Under the pieces are notes generated by a model that was not told the DNA's origin, did not search any database, and saw only the letters and a list, made by a program, of their open reading frames with translations. Shown here piece by piece: positions 8,808 through 16,511 of a stretch of DNA of 64,000 nt. Origin of the DNA: Streptomyces sp. NBC_00193 (GTDB taxonomy: Bacteria > Actinomycetota > Actinomycetes > Streptomycetales > Streptomycetaceae); assembly GCF_026342735.1 (NCBI RefSeq), contig NZ_JAPEMM010000002.1, forward strand, positions 930,001 through 994,000, in the 5' to 3' direction. Within the stretch, counting starts at the first letter, position 1; each line of letters starts with the position of its first letter. Made by a program: the position numbers and the translations under genes.

Positions 8808-9158
8808 TCAGGTGAGGGAGGTGCGGCAGCCGGTGAGCTCCAGGAGCCGCTCCACGCAGGGGCTGGTGGCGGTGATGCGCAGGCTCCTGCCCGCCCGCCG
8901 CGCCGTGGAGCGTGCGACCAACAGCGCGTTCAGGCCCGCGCAGTCACAGAAGCCGAGCTGCTGCAGGTCCAGGAGCAGGTTGCCGCGCTGGGCCGCGAGA
9001 GCGGTGAGGAGGGTGTCACGGAGCAACGCGGCGTTGTCGAAGTCGATTTCGCCGCACACGCGGACCTCGACGCTTCCGGGCGGGCCCGCTTCCACGCCGA
9101 TCTCCAGCTCCTCGACGGTGGTGGTGTCGAGGTCGGTTTCGTACATGAACCCTGTCAT
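8808..9158 (-). CDS. STAS-domain anti-sigma-factor antagonist
   Basis: The 116-residue protein is a single STAS domain of the SpoIIAA/RsbV type: VRVCGEIDFDNAALLRD, LLLDLQQLGFCDCAGLNALLVA and a C-terminal helix. In true antagonists the phosphorylated residue is a Ser or Thr; here the loop reads FCDCAGLN, with Cys at the phosphorylation position, so normal switch phosphorylation may be lost. It would bind an RsbW-like kinase to free an alternative sigma factor. GGAGG eight bases upstream supports ATG 9158. It is transcribed divergently from a winged-helix regulator. Confidence 0.78.
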   Translation of the reverse strand: MTGFMYETDLDTTTVEELEIGVEAGPPGSVEVRVCGEIDFDNAALLRDTLLTALAAQRGNLLLDLQQLGFCDCAGLNALLVARSTARRAGRSLRITATSPCVERLLELTGCRTSLT

Positions 9159-9240
9159 GACGGCCTCCCCGAATGTCCTGGGGTTGCTCCTTCAACAGCA
9201 TGGTCTGCACGGGTGGAACGTACGTCAAGAATTACCTGAA

Positions 9241-9263
9241 AATATGGACGTATGCACAATATT
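9241..9263. promoter_or_regulatory. AT-rich dyad between divergent genes
   Basis: AATAT (9241-9245) and ATATT (9259-9263) form an inverted repeat around a 13-bp centre in an unusually AT-rich patch between the STAS gene and the winged-helix regulator. It is a candidate operator and promoter element for either gene. Confidence 0.35.
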
Positions 9264-9279
9264 CGGGCAGGCTGGGGGT

Positions 9280-9618
9280 ATGGGTGATGCAGCTTCGGCT
9301 CAAGCGCCGTGGACGTTCCTGACCAGCCACGCACGCGTACTCCTGACCCTCGCCAGGGATCCCACCGTCCGCCTGCGGGACGTCGCGGAGACCTGCATGC
9401 TCACCGAGCGGACCGTCCAGTCGATCGTCGCCGACCTGGAAGGGGCCGGATACCTCACCCGGGTACGCGAGGGACGCCGCAACCACTACCGGATCACCCC
9501 CGGAGCCAAATTCCGCCACCCCGCGGAAGCCGACCGCGACATCGCCGAGCTCCTCGCCCTGTTCGCACGGGAACCGGGCACGGCCGGGAGCCCCCGCCCG
9601 GAACGGCAGCAGGCCTGA
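9280..9618 (+). CDS. Winged-helix (MarR/ArsR-like) transcriptional regulator
   Basis: The 112-residue protein has a helix-turn-helix (VRLRDVAETCMLTERTVQSIVADLEGAGYL) followed by the wing TRVREGRRNHYRI. Residues 15-75 therefore form the DNA-binding domain; the C-terminal 35 residues include a short acidic helix and a disordered tail. It is divergent from the STAS gene and could regulate it through the AT-rich dyad. An in-frame ATG at 9244 would add 12 residues; 9280 follows GGGGGT, though only one base away, so the start is uncertain. Confidence 0.72.
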   Translation: MGDAASAQAPWTFLTSHARVLLTLARDPTVRLRDVAETCMLTERTVQSIVADLEGAGYLTRVREGRRNHYRITPGAKFRHPAEADRDIAELLALFAREPGTAGSPRPERQQA

Positions 9619-9831
9619 TCGCTGCGCGCGGCAAGCGACGCCGCCCAGCACGCGAACGAGCCGACTCCGATGACGCTGACAGGGTCGGTTCGGGCACTCG
9701 CGCGGCGCCTGATCCGAGGTGGTACACGGCGAAGGCACGGTCGATCACGGGCATCGCCACGTTGCGCACCCGTACCCCGCCGGCCGTCATCCCGTGCTCG
9801 GCGACCACCTGCGCCTCTGCCGGCGTGGCGG

Positions 9832-10017
9832 ATGCACCTGGTGTCCGCTTCCCCCGACCTGTTCGACGCCGTGCTGCGGCTCCCCCTGCTCGACTGCGCA
9901 CGAGCAAGGTCCGAACTCGGCTGGGCGCCCCGGCGTACGGCGCTCGAGGCCGTCGGGGAGTTCCTCGACGGCCTGAGGCAGGAGGCGGGCATGGAGACCG
10001 CACCCTGGAGGCCTTAA
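9832..10017 (+). pseudogene. C-terminal fragment of an NAD-dependent epimerase/dehydratase
   Basis: About 60 codons encode VSASPDLFDAVLRLPLLDCARARSELGWAPRRTALEAVGEFLDGL split over the usual epimerase tail (LxxxKARxELGWxP pattern). No Rossmann glycine motif or catalytic YxxxK precedes it in any frame. I read it as the 3' remnant of a lost sugar-nucleotide epimerase gene. The flanking bases 9619-9831 and 10018-10203 show no other gene. Confidence 0.5.
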
Positions 10018-10203
10018 GCAACGCGAGGCTTCCGCCCGCCCAAGGCGTCAGGGCGCGAGGAGTGCGAAGGCGGGCGGAGGGTACACGCACGACGTGTTCC
10101 CGGTGGTCCGGAGCAGGAGCCGGGGGGCCGATCCGTTGCCGCCGGACGCGGCCAACAGCGGTTTCGTACTGAAGGCCGCCCCCGTCCAACAGAGGAGTCC
10201 GTC

Positions 10204-10527
10204 ATGCCCCGAGGATCCAGTCCGAAGCGTGAACGGCAGTACGAGCACATCAAGGAGAGTGCGCAGGAGCGCGGCGAGAGCCCGGAGCGCGCGAAGGAGA
10301 TCGCGGCCCGGACCGTGAACAAGGAGCGGGCCCGCTCGGGCGAGTCCAAGACGGCGAGCAAGAGCTCGATCGAGGACATGTCGTCCTACAAGCGCGGCGG
10401 CCAACGCTCCCACAGCGGCGCACAAGGGCCCACGTACGACCAGCTCTACGCAGAGGCCAAACGCCGCAACCTGCACGGCCGCTCCTCCATGAACAAGGCC
10501 GAACTCAAGCGCGAGCTCGGCCGCTGA
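10204..10527 (+). CDS. Rho-N/SAP-like small basic protein ('plasmid stabilization' family)
   Basis: The 107-residue, strongly charged protein starts MPRGSSPKRERQYEHIKES, contains AKEIAARTVNKERARSGE in the middle, and ends in YDQLYAEAKRRNLHGRSSMNKAELKRELGR, a helix-extended-helix like Rho termination factor N-terminal and SAP domains that bind nucleic acid. Streptomyces homologues are often labelled plasmid stabilization protein without direct evidence. GAGGAG precedes ATG 10204. It lies 15 bp before the HAD hydrolase gene and may be cotranscribed. Confidence 0.75.
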   Translation: MPRGSSPKRERQYEHIKESAQERGESPERAKEIAARTVNKERARSGESKTASKSSIEDMSSYKRGGQRSHSGAQGPTYDQLYAEAKRRNLHGRSSMNKAELKRELGR

Positions 10528-10542
10528 CCACCGGGAGCGCGC

Positions 10543-11220
10543 ATGAACCGGGCCGCGCTGTTCGACGTCGACGGCACCCTCGCCGACACCAACCACCTGC
10601 ACGTCACGTGCTGGTGGGAGGCCCTGCGACAGGGTGGACACGACGTCGCCATGCACGACATCCACCGCGCCATCGGCCTGCCCGGTGGGGACCTCCTCGC
10701 ACATCTGCTGGGCGAACACCACGACACCGACCGGGACGACACGCTGACCGCCGCGCACGACACCCTCTACGGCACGTACTTCGACCGCTTGCCGCCCCTG
10801 GACGCGGCAGCCGACCTGCTGCGCGAGCTGGACCGGCGCGGCTGGCGCGTCGTACTCGTCACCTCCGCCCAGCAGGCCGAACTCGACGCTCTGCGGCGTG
10901 CCGTCGACGCCGACGACGCCATCACCGCCACAGCCAGCGCCGACGACGTGGAGGACGGCAAGCCCGCACCCGACCCGGTGCGCCACGCCCTCGACCTCGC
11001 CGACGCACCCGCGCGCGGCTCCGTCTTCGTCGGGGACACGGTCTGGGACATGCGGGCAGGCAGCCGCGCCGACGTCACCTGCGTGGGACTGCTGAGTGGC
11101 GGCATTCCCCGCGGCGACCTCGAAGAGGCCGGGGCGCGGGCCGTGTACCGGCATCCCGCCGACCTCCTGGCCCACCTCGGCGACAGCCCGTTCGCCGACA
11201 CGGCCGGCCGTGCCCCGTGA
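10543..11220 (+). CDS. HAD-superfamily phosphatase (PGP/beta-phosphoglucomutase-like)
   Basis: All HAD motifs are present in the 225-residue protein: nucleophile motif FDVDGT (Asp8, Asp10), motif II VLVTSA, motif III lysine in DGKPAPDP, and motif IV VFVGDTVWDM. A helical cap sits between motifs I and II. It should hydrolyse a small phosphomonoester such as a sugar phosphate or phosphoglycolate; the substrate cannot be read from sequence. GGGAGCGCGC precedes the ATG. It ends about 150 bp before a convergent aldo/keto reductase. Confidence 0.85.
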   Translation: MNRAALFDVDGTLADTNHLHVTCWWEALRQGGHDVAMHDIHRAIGLPGGDLLAHLLGEHHDTDRDDTLTAAHDTLYGTYFDRLPPLDAAADLLRELDRRGWRVVLVTSAQQAELDALRRAVDADDAITATASADDVEDGKPAPDPVRHALDLADAPARGSVFVGDTVWDMRAGSRADVTCVGLLSGGIPRGDLEEAGARAVYRHPADLLAHLGDSPFADTAGRAP

Positions 11221-11317
11221 GGAGACGACCGGAAACCCGGCCTGTGCTCACGGCGTCGCCGCGGGGCTCCAGGGAGTACCCATGGTGGCTCCCCTGTAGT
11301 GACGGTCACTCCCGGAC

Positions 11318-11347
11318 GGGCCACCCCCGAACAGCGGGGGGGTGCCC
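11318..11347. terminator. Hairpin between convergent genes
   Basis: CACCCCC (11322-11328) pairs with GGGGGTG (11338-11344), extended by GGG/CCC with a one-base bulge. It sits between the stops of the HAD and aldo/keto reductase genes and may terminate both; there is no T tract. Confidence 0.5.
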
Positions 11348-11370
11348 GCCGTCCGTATGCACAGGGCCGG

Positions 11371-12222
11371 TCAGGCGTCGAGCCGGTGCTTGCCGAGCCT
11401 CTCGACCATGGCCGGGTCACGGTGGTCGAAGAAGAGCGAGCTGCCGGTGTCGAGGGTGGCGATGGCCGTCATCTGCTCGTCGGTGAGTTCGAAGTCGAAG
11501 ACGTCGAAGTTCTCGGCCATGCGCTCGGTCCGTACCGATTTCGGGATCGCGACGACGCCGCGCTGGGTCAGCCAGCGCAGCACGACCTGGGCGACGGACT
11601 TTCCGTACTCCTTGCCGATCTCTGCCAGGAGCGGGTTGGCGAACAGGTCGTTCCTGCCCTCGGCGAAGCCGCCCCAGGACTGGATCTGGACACCGCGCTC
11701 GCGCATCAGTTCCTGATAGTCGGCGCGCTGGAAGAAGGGATGGGTCTCGATCTGGTTGACGGCCGGGGTGATGTCGTTGTTGAGGATCAGGTCGAGCAAC
11801 CGGTCGGGGTAGAAGTTGGCGACCCCGATCGCTCGCGCGAGGCCCGCGCGGTTGAGGGATTCCATGGCTCGCCACTGGCCGTAGACGTCGCCGAAGGGCT
11901 GGTGCACCAGGTACAGGTCGACGTGGTCGAGGCCGAGCTTGGTCAGGGAGGTCTCGAAGGCCCGCCGGGTGTTGTCCTCGGCGGGGGCGTCCTGGACCCA
12001 CAGCTTGGTGGTCACGAAGAGTTCCTCGCGGGAGATGCCGCTGTTCCTGACGGCTCGGCCGACGGCTTCCTCGTTGCCGTAGGCCGCGGCGGTGTCCAGG
12101 AGCCGGTAGCCGGCGGCGAGCGCGTCGGTGACGGCCCGCTCGGTCTGCTCCGCCGGGATCTGGTAGACGCCGAAGCCGAGGATGGGCATCCGGATACCGT
12201 TGTTCAGGGTGATGTGCCGCAT
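11371..12222 (-). CDS. Aldo/keto reductase
   Basis: This 283-residue (beta/alpha)8 NADPH-dependent reductase has the full catalytic tetrad: Asp43 and Tyr48 in LLDTAAAYGNE, Lys73 in VTTKLW and His107 in LYLVHQPF, plus the cofactor loop IPKSVRTERMAEN. It reduces aldehydes or ketones, probably for detoxification. ATG 12222 follows GGGAGAA; the frame remains open to 12285. The neighbouring flavin reductase and mycothione reductase genes on the same strand suggest a redox-stress group. Confidence 0.9.
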   Translation of the reverse strand: MRHITLNNGIRMPILGFGVYQIPAEQTERAVTDALAAGYRLLDTAAAYGNEEAVGRAVRNSGISREELFVTTKLWVQDAPAEDNTRRAFETSLTKLGLDHVDLYLVHQPFGDVYGQWRAMESLNRAGLARAIGVANFYPDRLLDLILNNDITPAVNQIETHPFFQRADYQELMRERGVQIQSWGGFAEGRNDLFANPLLAEIGKEYGKSVAQVVLRWLTQRGVVAIPKSVRTERMAENFDVFDFELTDEQMTAIATLDTGSSLFFDHRDPAMVERLGKHRLDA

Positions 12223-12399
12223 GGTTCTCCCGTCTCTGCGCAGGTGCGGGTGGGTCGCTGCTGGACCGGTGGTTCTCGGCCACACTCCCGCACCGGGGTC
12301 GTCATCGCGCGCCGACGGGGCCCGGGCCCTGAGGCGGAGGTTGCCCTTGATGGTCCGGGCGGGCGGTCTCGAGGGTGTCCGGCGCCGCGCTCGGCGGTC

Positions 12400-12891
12400 T
12401 CAGGCGGGGTGACCCGGGTCGAGATCCCGCAGCTCCCGGTACCGGAGGAGCGGGGGTGGCGGACCCTCGATCGGCGGGCACACCGCCACCGGCGCCAGGA
12501 GAAATCCCACGTGATCTCCGCCTTCGATCCGCCCATCGATCCGGCCGGTGAACCAGCTGCACACTTGCTCGAGGACCGGGCTGCCCGCTTCGCCCGGACG
12601 CCAGCCGACGGCGCTGAACTTGTCCACCCGGTCGCCCGTTTCCTCTCCGAACAGCTCCGCCAGCGCCCGGTCCTCCCGGCGGAGCAGATGCACGGTGAGG
12701 TACTCGGCCTCGCGAGCGACGCGGTAGGTGTGGTTGGCGGTCGACAGCCAGACGGTGAACCTCGGCGGGTCGATGGAGCACTGCGAGGCGAAGCCCACCA
12801 GGCATCCCGCGCGCCCGGCGGCGGAGGCGGCCGTGACCACGTACATCGGTCCGTCGAGCACGTCGGTGAAGTGGTCGAACTCTGCTGTCAC
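12400..12891 (-). CDS. Flavin reductase family protein
   Basis: The 163-residue FMN-binding split-barrel protein has the family features GCLVGFASQCSIDPPRF, HTYRVAREAEYLTVHLL and a long loop before VCSWFTGRIDG. It probably reduces FMN with NAD(P)H or acts as a monooxygenase partner. GTG 12891 is preferred because GAGGAGG sits a few bases upstream; the ATG at 12927 would overlap the neighbouring gene. The C-terminus ends in a Pro-rich segment. Confidence 0.8.
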   Translation of the reverse strand: MTAEFDHFTDVLDGPMYVVTAASAAGRAGCLVGFASQCSIDPPRFTVWLSTANHTYRVAREAEYLTVHLLRREDRALAELFGEETGDRVDKFSAVGWRPGEAGSPVLEQVCSWFTGRIDGRIEGGDHVGFLLAPVAVCPPIEGPPPPLLRYRELRDLDPGHPA

Positions 12892-12923
12892 GGCGCCTCC
12901 TCGCGCACTCTCGTGGCACCCAG

Positions 12924-14290
12924 TCACATGCCGAGGTCGAGGAGCGCGTTCTCCACGACCTCGGTGAGCGCGGGATGGATCCAGTACGGGGACTTGGCGA
13001 GGGTGACGGCGTCGATGCCCAGAGTCGCCGCCAGGACGAGGGGCTGGATGAGTACGGAGGCCTGCGCACCCAGCAGGTGCGCGCCGAGGATCCGTCCGGT
13101 GCCGGGCTCGGCGAGGACCTTGCAGAAGCCGGTCGTGTCCTCCATCGCCCAGCCGTAAGCGGTGTCGCCATAGCCGGCCGTGCCCACCCGGTAGTCCACT
13201 CCCCTGTCGCGGCAGTCCTGTTCGGTGGCGCCGACGGAGGCGATCTGCGGTTGGGTGAAGACCGCCGCCGGCACCAGGTCGTGGTCGGCGGCGATCAGGT
13301 GATCCGGGCTGCGGAGATTGTGCGCGACCACTTCCGCCTCCCGGTTGGCCACGTGCTTGAGGGGCACCGGCGAGCAGATGTCACCGAGCGCGAACACGCC
13401 TTCCACGGTGGTGCGCTGGTGCGCGTCGACGAGTACGCGGCCGTCGTCGTGGGTGGCGATGCCGGCCGCTTCGAGGTGGAGCCGGTCACTGTTCGGAACA
13501 CGGCCGACGGCAACGAGCAGCATGTCCGCCTCGATCGTCGATCCGTCGTCCAGGGTCAGCCGCAGCTCGCCCGGTCGGCCACTGACCGCCGTGACCTCCC
13601 GACCGAGCCTGAGGTCGTAGCGGGAGCGGACCAGCTCGGTGAACCGCTCGGCGACCGTCTCGTCCTGCGGGCCGAGCAGGCGCTCCTCCTTCTCCACGAT
13701 GGCGACGGAGCTCCCCACCTCGGCGAACACCTCGGCAAGCTCCGCGGCGACGTACCCGCCGCCGAGGACCGCCAGGCGCCGGGGCGGGGCGTCGATGCGC
13801 ATCACGGTGTCGGACGTCTCGTACGGCAGCCCCGCCCCTGCGACGGGACCGGGTACCAGCGGCCGGCTGCCCGCCGCGACGACGATCTGCCCGGCACTCA
13901 CGTCGACGGCACCCTCCGCCCGGTCGATCCGCAGGGTCCGCGGGCCGGTGAACCGCGCCGTGCCCTCGTACACGGTGATCCAGTCCTCATCCGTACGGCC
14001 CCTGCGGCCCTGGTCCCGTTCGGCATCCAGCCGTCGGAAGACCCGGTCGCAGCTTCCCGCCAGCGCACCGCTCTCAGCTCGGCGTCCACGTCGAACGTCC
14101 CGGTTTCCCGGACGGTGCGCGCGACGTGGGCGGTGTGGGCGAGCATCTTGCTCGGGACGCAGCCGGCGTTCAGGCAGGTTCCGCCGAACCAGCGCTCCTC
14201 GACGATGGCCACGTCGAGACCGGCGAACGAGTCGTCGATGACGGCATTGCCGGATCCCGCACCGATGACGACAAGATCATGATGGCGCAT
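12924..14290 (-). pseudogene. mtr: Mycothione reductase, frameshifted
   Basis: The N-terminal frame (from 14290) gives VVIGAGSGNAVIDDS and the redox disulfide GGTCLNAGCVPSKM (Cys39/Cys44). The C-terminal frame (to 12924) gives VVAAGSRPLVPG, LGGGYVAAELAEVF, GVFALGDICSP, VFTQPQIASVG and the catalytic YWIHPALTEVVENALLDLG. This is the full architecture of the FAD/NADPH enzyme that reduces mycothiol disulfide. The two halves join if one base is restored near 14050-14057, where VRWRE continues as CDRVFRRLDAERDQGRRGR in the other frame. The total length of 1367 nt is not divisible by three. It is either a real inactivation or a sequencing error. Confidence 0.88.
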
Positions 14291-14391
14291 CCGGCCAGCC
14301 TACGAGGCCCCTCGCCGGACCGGTCCGCCGACGCGCTGGCCCCGGCCGAGGCCCCGAGGCGGCCCGAGGCGGCCCGGCGCGGGAGTCCGGC

Positions 14392-15609
14392 TCAGGTGGT
14401 CAGGAGGCGGTTGAAGAAGGAGCGGTAACGCTGAAGGGCAAGGCGGAGGTCTTCGGTGGCGACTTCCCCGCCGCTCTGCCATTGCTCCTCCAGGGCACCC
14501 TTGCGTTCGGCGAAGGTGCCGGCCAGGTGCTGCATGACGGAGGCGACCAGCGCGTCCGCCTCGCGGACGGATTCCCTGGGGTCGTCCACGAAGCCTCCCT
14601 GGATCCGGGCCCACTGGTCCCGGAACCCCTCCGCCTCGGACTCCGGCAGCAGCGGAGCCTCGTCCCCGAGCGGGGCGGCTGAGGTACCGGAGGGCGCTCC
14701 CGCGACCGCGGACGTTCCGGCCGCTTCCTCGTACGCATCGGTGCCCGCATCGGCGGCGTCCGTGTCGGGGCCGGGGTGCAGGCCCAGGCGGCGGAAGAGG
14801 AGCTGCTGGTCCGCGGGCAAGTCGCGGTAGGACAGTTCGAAGGCGGTCGCGACGGCCCGGTTTCCGGCGGCGAGCTTGCCCAGCAGGTCCCGGGCGGTCG
14901 TGAAGTCGGTGGTGTGCCGCCCTGGCATCGAGGCCGTCGGGAACCAGCTGCGGAGGTATCCCGCATGCGGTGAGGAGCGAGGCCAGCACCGCGGCAGGAT
15001 CGGCCTGGGACCGACCGGGTGTGTGGGTGTCCAGGCGGACGAACAACTGCCCGTCGGGGAACCGGTCGGCGAGGAGGTGAGCGGCGTGAACCGCGAGCGC
15101 GGTCTTGCCCACCCCTGCCATGCCGTCCATGGTGTAGATGGCCAGTACCCCACCAGCGTCACCGGCCTGCACGAGCTGTTCCAGCTCCGCGTCACGGCCG
15201 GTGAACGATGCCACGTCGCGCGGAAGCGTCCGCAGTACCGGAGCCGTGCCCGGCGACGGCGTTTCCAGCGCCCTGGCGCGAGTGTCCGGGCCGGCCGCAC
15301 TGGGGTCTGGGCCTTCTCCAGCAGGTCGCGCCAGTACCTCTCGTTGGGCCTCTCCCCAGCCCACTCGCTCCACACCTGGACCAGCGCGAGAACCTGCTCG
15401 CTGCTGCCGGGGCTGGGCACGGTCACGCGCTTGGGGGGAGCGGTCAACCAGGCGCTGATCGCCTGGAATCTCACGGTCACCTTGTACTTCGTCCGCACCG
15501 TCGCGGCCGCAGCCGTACGCCGCGAGCTCGGCAGGTTCGCGGCCTTGCGGGCACGCTCGGCACGTGCCTCCAGAGCGCGTTCGTCCGGAACGTCATCCCG
15601 TTCGGACAC
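14392..15609 (-). pseudogene. Chimeric remnant: NB-ARC regulator fused to tail of another gene
   Basis: The frame opening at 15609 gives an N-terminal segment (RARKAANLPSSRRTAAAATV and a helix with ERYWRDLLEKA). A different frame then encodes an NB-ARC start, FTGRDAELEQLV and the P-loop GMAGVGKTALAVHAAHLLAD. The first frame resumes with LLGKLAAGNRAVATAFELSY, a downstream piece of the same kind of ATPase, so about 200 intervening residues are gone. The last 120 residues (GFRDQWARIQGGFVDDPRE to the end) read like the C-terminus of an unrelated conserved Streptomyces protein. Frame shifts, the internal gap and the foreign tail together indicate a dead gene made by deletions. Confidence 0.65.
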
Positions 15610-15685
15610 ACGCCCCCGCGGGCCCGGAATCTCAGGTCAGCACCCGGCCGAAGGAGCCGGGCGCCACCACCCGAAGGGGCCCAGG

Positions 15686-15811
15686 ATGAAGGACAAGCGC
15701 ACCATTCGCCGACTCGGCCGCGCCGCGATGTTCAGCGCCGTACGCGGTGCCGGTACCGCCGCCGGCTCTGCCTTGATCGCCGCCGCCATCTTGTGGATCG
15801 GAAACCGCTGA
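15686..15811 (+). CDS. Small hydrophobic peptide
   Basis: A 41-residue frame with a basic start (MKDKRTIRRLGRAAM) and one predicted membrane helix (GTAAGSALIAAAILWIG). GAAGGGG lies about 11 bases upstream of the ATG. I do not recognise it; it may be a genuine small membrane peptide. Bases 15812-15998 after it show nothing else. Confidence 0.45.
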   Translation: MKDKRTIRRLGRAAMFSAVRGAGTAAGSALIAAAILWIGNR

Positions 15812-15998
15812 CACCGACCGCATCACACTGCGGCTGTGCCATCCGGCCCAGGGCCACACCGCTTCATGCGCACGACGGCTCGCCGTCATCATGGCGCAGG
15901 GGATTCCGGGGCCGCGGTCGACGACCCGGATCTCGACGTCGGCGTATCCTCCGCGGCTTCACCACGCGCCTTGTCGCAAAAGCCGGCATCGGGGGCGA

Positions 15999-16457
15999 TC
16001 AGGCGTAGTGGCGGTAGACGGCCTGGGCCACGCAGGCCGGCTTGTCGTTGCCCTCGACCTCCACCGTGAACGTCAGCGGCATCTGGACACCATTGCCCTT
16101 GACCTCCTCCACGGTGCCGACGGCGCCGTGGAGGCGCATCTTCGCGCCGACCGGCACGGGGCTGGGGAAACGGACCTTGTCCAGGCCGTAGTTGACGCTC
16201 ATCGTGGTGCCGGTGATGGTGAGGAGCTCGCCGAAGAGCGGGATGATCAGGGCGAGGGTGAGGTAGCCGTGGGCGATCGGGCCTCCGAAGGGGCCGTCCT
16301 TGGCCTTCTCGGGGTCGGTGTGGATCCACTGGTGGTCGTCGGTGGCGTCGGCGAAGGTGTTCACCCGGTTCTGGGTGATGTCGAGCCATTCGGTACGGCC
16401 GAGGTCGGCTCCACTGAGGGACTTGAGTTCTTCGAGGCCGTTGACGATGGTCGGCAT
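15999..16457 (-). CDS. MaoC-family hot-dog dehydratase
   Basis: This 152-residue single hot-dog-fold enzyme has the hydratase-2 pattern FADATDDHQWIHTDPEKA, with Asp and His of the catalytic dyad, followed by GPIAHGYLTLALI. It hydrates or dehydrates an enoyl/hydroxyacyl-CoA. It lies last in a four-gene minus-strand operon with an SDR, an amidohydrolase and an acyl-CoA ligase, suggesting a CoA-thioester catabolic route. AAAGG precedes the ATG. Confidence 0.88.
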   Translation of the reverse strand: MPTIVNGLEELKSLSGADLGRTEWLDITQNRVNTFADATDDHQWIHTDPEKAKDGPFGGPIAHGYLTLALIIPLFGELLTITGTTMSVNYGLDKVRFPSPVPVGAKMRLHGAVGTVEEVKGNGVQMPLTFTVEVEGNDKPACVAQAVYRHYA

Positions 16458-16511
16458 GGAGGGACCTTTCGGTGGTGCGGGCAGCGCTGAGCGCGGCCTG
16501 CAAGCGGGGTT

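Noticed and set aside
9494..10189. A 231-codon minus-strand frame over the epimerase remnant
   Set aside because: Arg/Pro/Ala-rich with no domain; the plus-strand epimerase tail explains the only conserved segment.
11299..13158. A 619-codon plus-strand frame
   Set aside because: It is antisense to the aldo/keto reductase, flavin reductase and part of mtr, all with intact catalytic motifs.
14300..15373. An intact NB-ARC regulator
   Set aside because: After the P-loop and about 70 residues the frame becomes Arg/Pro-rich nonsense; later ATPase motifs are in another frame.
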